From the NCBI RefSeq assembly GCF_001304615.2, contig NZ_CP032683.1, positions 620,001 through 684,000 of the forward strand: DNA of 64,000 nt, written 5' to 3'. Position 1 is the stretch's first letter; the number at the start of each line of letters is the position of its first letter. The notes under the pieces are model-generated. The model worked only from the letters and a program-made list of their open reading frames with translations, had not been told where the DNA came from and searched no databases. This stretch comes from Methanosarcina flavescens. GTDB lineage: Archaea; Halobacteriota; Methanosarcinia; Methanosarcinales; Methanosarcinaceae. Positions 61,394 through 64,000 of the stretch are shown here, piece after piece. Both the position numbers and the translations under genes were made by a program.

Positions 61394-63826
61394 TCATAAT
61401 ATTTCAATAGATTTGGCTTCTGAAACTATACCTATACTAGGTGAATAAAGTACTCTAGTACCAGACTTGAGTGGAAGATATTCGGTATCGAATCCACTTA
61501 TCTTAAGAAGATCATCAGATATTGACAAGTAAGTGCTTTCATATATAGAGATTTTATATTGATTCAGACGGCGAAATAAATTCTTAACTTTAAAATTATA
61601 CTCCCATTTATTTTTAGTTAATAATTTATCTCTTTTAAGTTCAGAGATTTCTTTAATAATTTGAGAACATTCAGCATCTGCTTCAATAACAATATCTCTT
61701 TTGAAAGCATACTCATTCTTGATCAGTTCAAAAGAGTCTCTTAGTTTTTTAAAGTCAATATTTTTGATATGTTCAAGGATTTCAATCGACTTATCTTGAC
61801 TAACTTTCTGGGTAATTTTTTCCGCATAAGCTTCATTAAGAGAAAAAATATCTTTTTCTTGGACAATCTCTTTGCCTTCAAGAATATTTCTAGTAATATC
61901 GGTAATAAACGCTGGATATATATAATTATGGAAATAACGGCCTTTTTCATCATCCTTTAGTCTATAGATATGAACTTCACTGGAGTCCTCACCCACTCCA
62001 TTTCTATTTGCTCTCCCTGCCGTTTGATTTATCGAACTTAAAGGAGAGAAATCTCTATAAACAACATCCAGATCAATATCAACACCTGCTTCTATCAGCT
62101 GTGTTGAGACAACTACAAATTTTTTATTAGGATTTTTCTTGCGACAATTCTTAATTAAATTGATTTTATCAAGTCTTGCTTTTGGATATATCTCAGTTGA
62201 CAGATATAGGCAACTTCGAGAGGTATTTTTTTGAAGGAATTCAAATATTTCCTTTGATGATTTAATCGTATTGAGCACAATCAAGAAACTTTTATCTTTT
62301 CGGCATTCGATATCTTTTATTAGTATATTTTTAAAATCACTAACTGATACGTCCTCTTTAATATGATTACAAATCCTGATCCGATTGAGGCTCTCAAAAT
62401 AAATTTTCCTTCTAGGTACCAGTTCATGCGTTCCAATTAGCAAAGGCATTGTTGCAGTCACAAAAATAAACTTAACATTATATTTCTTTGCTAGTAATTC
62501 AAAAAAGGCACGAATTATTGAGTAGTACTTTTCATCCACTGCCTGAATCTCGTCAAGGATTATTATTGAATTTACGATTCGATTAAAACGGTGTGCGATG
62601 GAATTATCTCCGACCTTGAATATAGTATTAAACAACTGCACAAAAGTAGTAGTTATAATTTTGCTTTGCCAGTTATCGTAACAAAATCTAGCGTCATAAT
62701 CTTTATACTCTTTTTCATCTGATTCATATTTTATTTCCGAAAGAGAATGGTGTTTTAATATCTCCGTATCCTTCGGTTCTTCATCGGTTTTTTGGTTGAA
62801 CTTGATAATATTTATTAACTCATTGTAGTTTTGATCAATTATACTCATATAAGGAAGAGAATATATAACTCTTGATTGCTCCCCATAGAGGTTTTTAAGT
62901 TTCTCAGCAAAATAAAGAGCAGAGTAATAAGCAAGGAATGTTTTTCCAGAACCGGTTGGAACATTGATCGAAAAAAATGATTCAGAACTCAAATCAATTC
63001 TATCAAGCTCTTCTTTCATTTCCCTGAATATCTCATCCCTTATCTTGAATATTTGAGAGTCTGCAATGGCTGGGTTTTCAAACAGTAGGTTAGAACGTAT
63101 ATGGTCTTTATATTTTTCAACGAACCAGCAAGGTTTTTGATTCGGTATCGTCGGTAATTCAGATATCAGTTGCATTTTATCCGCAGTAAGTAAGAGAGAA
63201 TAAAAATAATTAAAATCTAAAGTGTCTTCTACAGAAAAGTTGTTTAACTGCCAAACTTTACGAAAACGTTTTTTAATTAACTTTAGATTACTTTCATTGA
63301 CAAACTCAAAAAATTCATTCAAATTTAAACAGTAAATATTCTCAAGTTCCTTCTGGCTAAATTTTTGAATATCTTGTATTTGTTCCTCGATGACGCTATA
63401 ATCATCTGTTAAGTCAAATTCATCACGGGCATCTTTTACACTTCCATGATGTCTTTTTATAATCAAATAGCCAAACAAGTTGTACTCTTCTGGAAGCCAC
63501 CAGTAAGCAAAAAGAGCAGACAAAAGAGCGTGATTTTTATTTGGTCCAAAAACTTTATCCTTTTTCCCAAAATCACCCTTTTCTTTTGCCTCTTGGAAGT
63601 CAAGATACTCTTGAAAAAAAGAAGTTGCTTTTCCAAAGTCATGAGCCATACAGATTTTGTTGACAATATCTCTCTTTTCACTATCATCATTCTGGGAATC
63701 GTAAATATAAGTTGCTATAGAAGTGACTTCTTCCAAATGGTCTTTTAACGATTGATGAAAATGTGACCTCAAGATAAAACCATTATTCAAAGAAGAAAAC
63801 GATGTTCTCATCAACTTTATACACAT
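61394..63826 (-). CDS. cas3: CRISPR-associated helicase-nuclease Cas3
   Basis: Single-strand nuclease and helicase recruited by Cascade to degrade target DNA. The 810-residue protein starts with the HD nuclease: His near residue 30, HDFGK at 62-66, NHALLSALFAYWW and IKRHHGSV. The helicase follows with Walker A VPTGSGKTF near 287, motif II DEIQAVD near 422, VTATMP, and motif VI TAGRANRNG near 605. HD and helicase are fused, as in most type I-B systems. The N-terminal 44 nt overlap the 3' end of the upstream gene (probable cas5), and the stop is just before cas6b. A purine-rich AAAAAGGG lies before the ATG. Confidence 0.95.
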   Translation of the reverse strand: MCIKLMRTSFSSLNNGFILRSHFHQSLKDHLEEVTSIATYIYDSQNDDSEKRDIVNKICMAHDFGKATSFFQEYLDFQEAKEKGDFGKKDKVFGPNKNHALLSALFAYWWLPEEYNLFGYLIIKRHHGSVKDARDEFDLTDDYSVIEEQIQDIQKFSQKELENIYCLNLNEFFEFVNESNLKLIKKRFRKVWQLNNFSVEDTLDFNYFYSLLLTADKMQLISELPTIPNQKPCWFVEKYKDHIRSNLLFENPAIADSQIFKIRDEIFREMKEELDRIDLSSESFFSINVPTGSGKTFLAYYSALYFAEKLKNLYGEQSRVIYSLPYMSIIDQNYNELINIIKFNQKTDEEPKDTEILKHHSLSEIKYESDEKEYKDYDARFCYDNWQSKIITTTFVQLFNTIFKVGDNSIAHRFNRIVNSIIILDEIQAVDEKYYSIIRAFFELLAKKYNVKFIFVTATMPLLIGTHELVPRRKIYFESLNRIRICNHIKEDVSVSDFKNILIKDIECRKDKSFLIVLNTIKSSKEIFEFLQKNTSRSCLYLSTEIYPKARLDKINLIKNCRKKNPNKKFVVVSTQLIEAGVDIDLDVVYRDFSPLSSINQTAGRANRNGVGEDSSEVHIYRLKDDEKGRYFHNYIYPAFITDITRNILEGKEIVQEKDIFSLNEAYAEKITQKVSQDKSIEILEHIKNIDFKKLRDSFELIKNEYAFKRDIVIEADAECSQIIKEISELKRDKLLTKNKWEYNFKVKNLFRRLNQYKISIYESTYLSISDDLLKISGFDTEYLPLKSGTRVLYSPSIGIVSEAKSIEIL

Positions 63827-64000
63827 CCCTTTTTAGATTACCCATCAAACTACAGGCTTTCTCTTTTTTACAAGTATGATCCTCTCTGAAAGCAAACAAA
63901 ATCTTCTCGTAACTTATATACTCCCTCTTTTCATTATTAGATACAGGAATATTATCTGTAAATAGATGATAATCAGAGTGCTGAAGATCTATAAAACGAG
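63783..64000 (-). CDS. Probable Cas5, C-terminal part (cut by window end)
   Basis: The minus strand is open from the window edge to TAA at 63783-63785, giving the last 71 residues. These include EKREYISYEKILFAFREDH and a final VYKVDENIVFFFE. The overlap of 44 nt with cas3 and the usual order cas8b-cas7-cas5-cas3 point to Cas5, and the beta-strand ending fits. The fragment is too short for motif proof. Confidence 0.6.
   Translation of the reverse strand, partial: RFIDLQHSDYHLFTDNIPVSNNEKREYISYEKILFAFREDHTCKKEKACSLMGNLKRDVYKVDENIVFFFE

Overview
The window is chromosomal DNA of a methanogenic archaeon, almost certainly a Methanosarcina species. The evidence is archaeal TATA-box promoters, an archaellin, a class I HMG-CoA reductase for archaeal lipid synthesis, a soluble HdrA-HdrC-HdrB set, surface proteins of Methanosarcina type (right-handed beta-helix, PGF-pre-PGF) and long AT-rich intergenic regions. 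The species cannot be fixed from the sequence alone.

Layout. 1-11.2 kb: the 3' end of valS, a DsrE-like protein, hmgA, a 49-residue two-helix membrane peptide, an overlapping 2-oxoacid:ferredoxin oxidoreductase pair, an archaellin, a 72-residue helical protein that appears to start at ATT, and a LeuC-type dehydratase. 11.8-24 kb: a secreted beta-helix protein, a lipoprotein with a recently duplicated domain, a decayed stretch (copied hdrB fragment, a 123-bp MITE, a membrane hydrolase gene broken by one TAA), the hdrA-hdrC-hdrB operon and two paralogous winged-helix regulators. 24.2-29 kb: two identical tRNA-Ile genes, tRNA-Ala, and a methyltransferase with a nitrogenase-component-1-like gene pair. 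Both genes of that pair are pseudogenes with several frameshifts and a nonsense codon. The cluster is bounded by a 14-bp direct repeat of the tRNA-Ala 3' end and followed by a second MITE. 30-35 kb: an SdpI-type membrane protein, three tandem FKBP isomerases, an OB-fold protein, a sugar-phosphate nucleotidyltransferase and a dolichol-kinase-like membrane protein. 35-43 kb: a membrane-protein / MoxR / DUF58 / von Willebrand A cluster. 43-51 kb: pheA, a DUF4139 protein, a PGF-pre-PGF surface protein, a nucleotidyltransferase, an M20 amidohydrolase and a GNAT acetyltransferase.

51-55.8 kb is accessory DNA. It holds small, translationally coupled genes on both strands, a two-repeat remnant and a solo copy of a 30-bp CRISPR-type repeat, a lipoprotein and gene debris. 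55.87-64 kb is a type I-B CRISPR-Cas locus. Its array has 37 identical 37-bp repeats and 36 spacers, read on the minus strand from a short leader. Upstream of the leader on the same strand lie cas4, cas2, cas1, cas6b, cas3 and the 3' end of a probable cas5. cas7 and cas8b must lie outside the window.

The most unusual items are the decaying nitrogenase-like island beside tRNA-Ala, the two MITEs with matching termini and perfect 8-bp target duplications, the hdrB fragment copy, the orphan 30-bp CRISPR repeats, the coupled 74/38/45-residue gene set, and a spacer that is a perfect palindrome.
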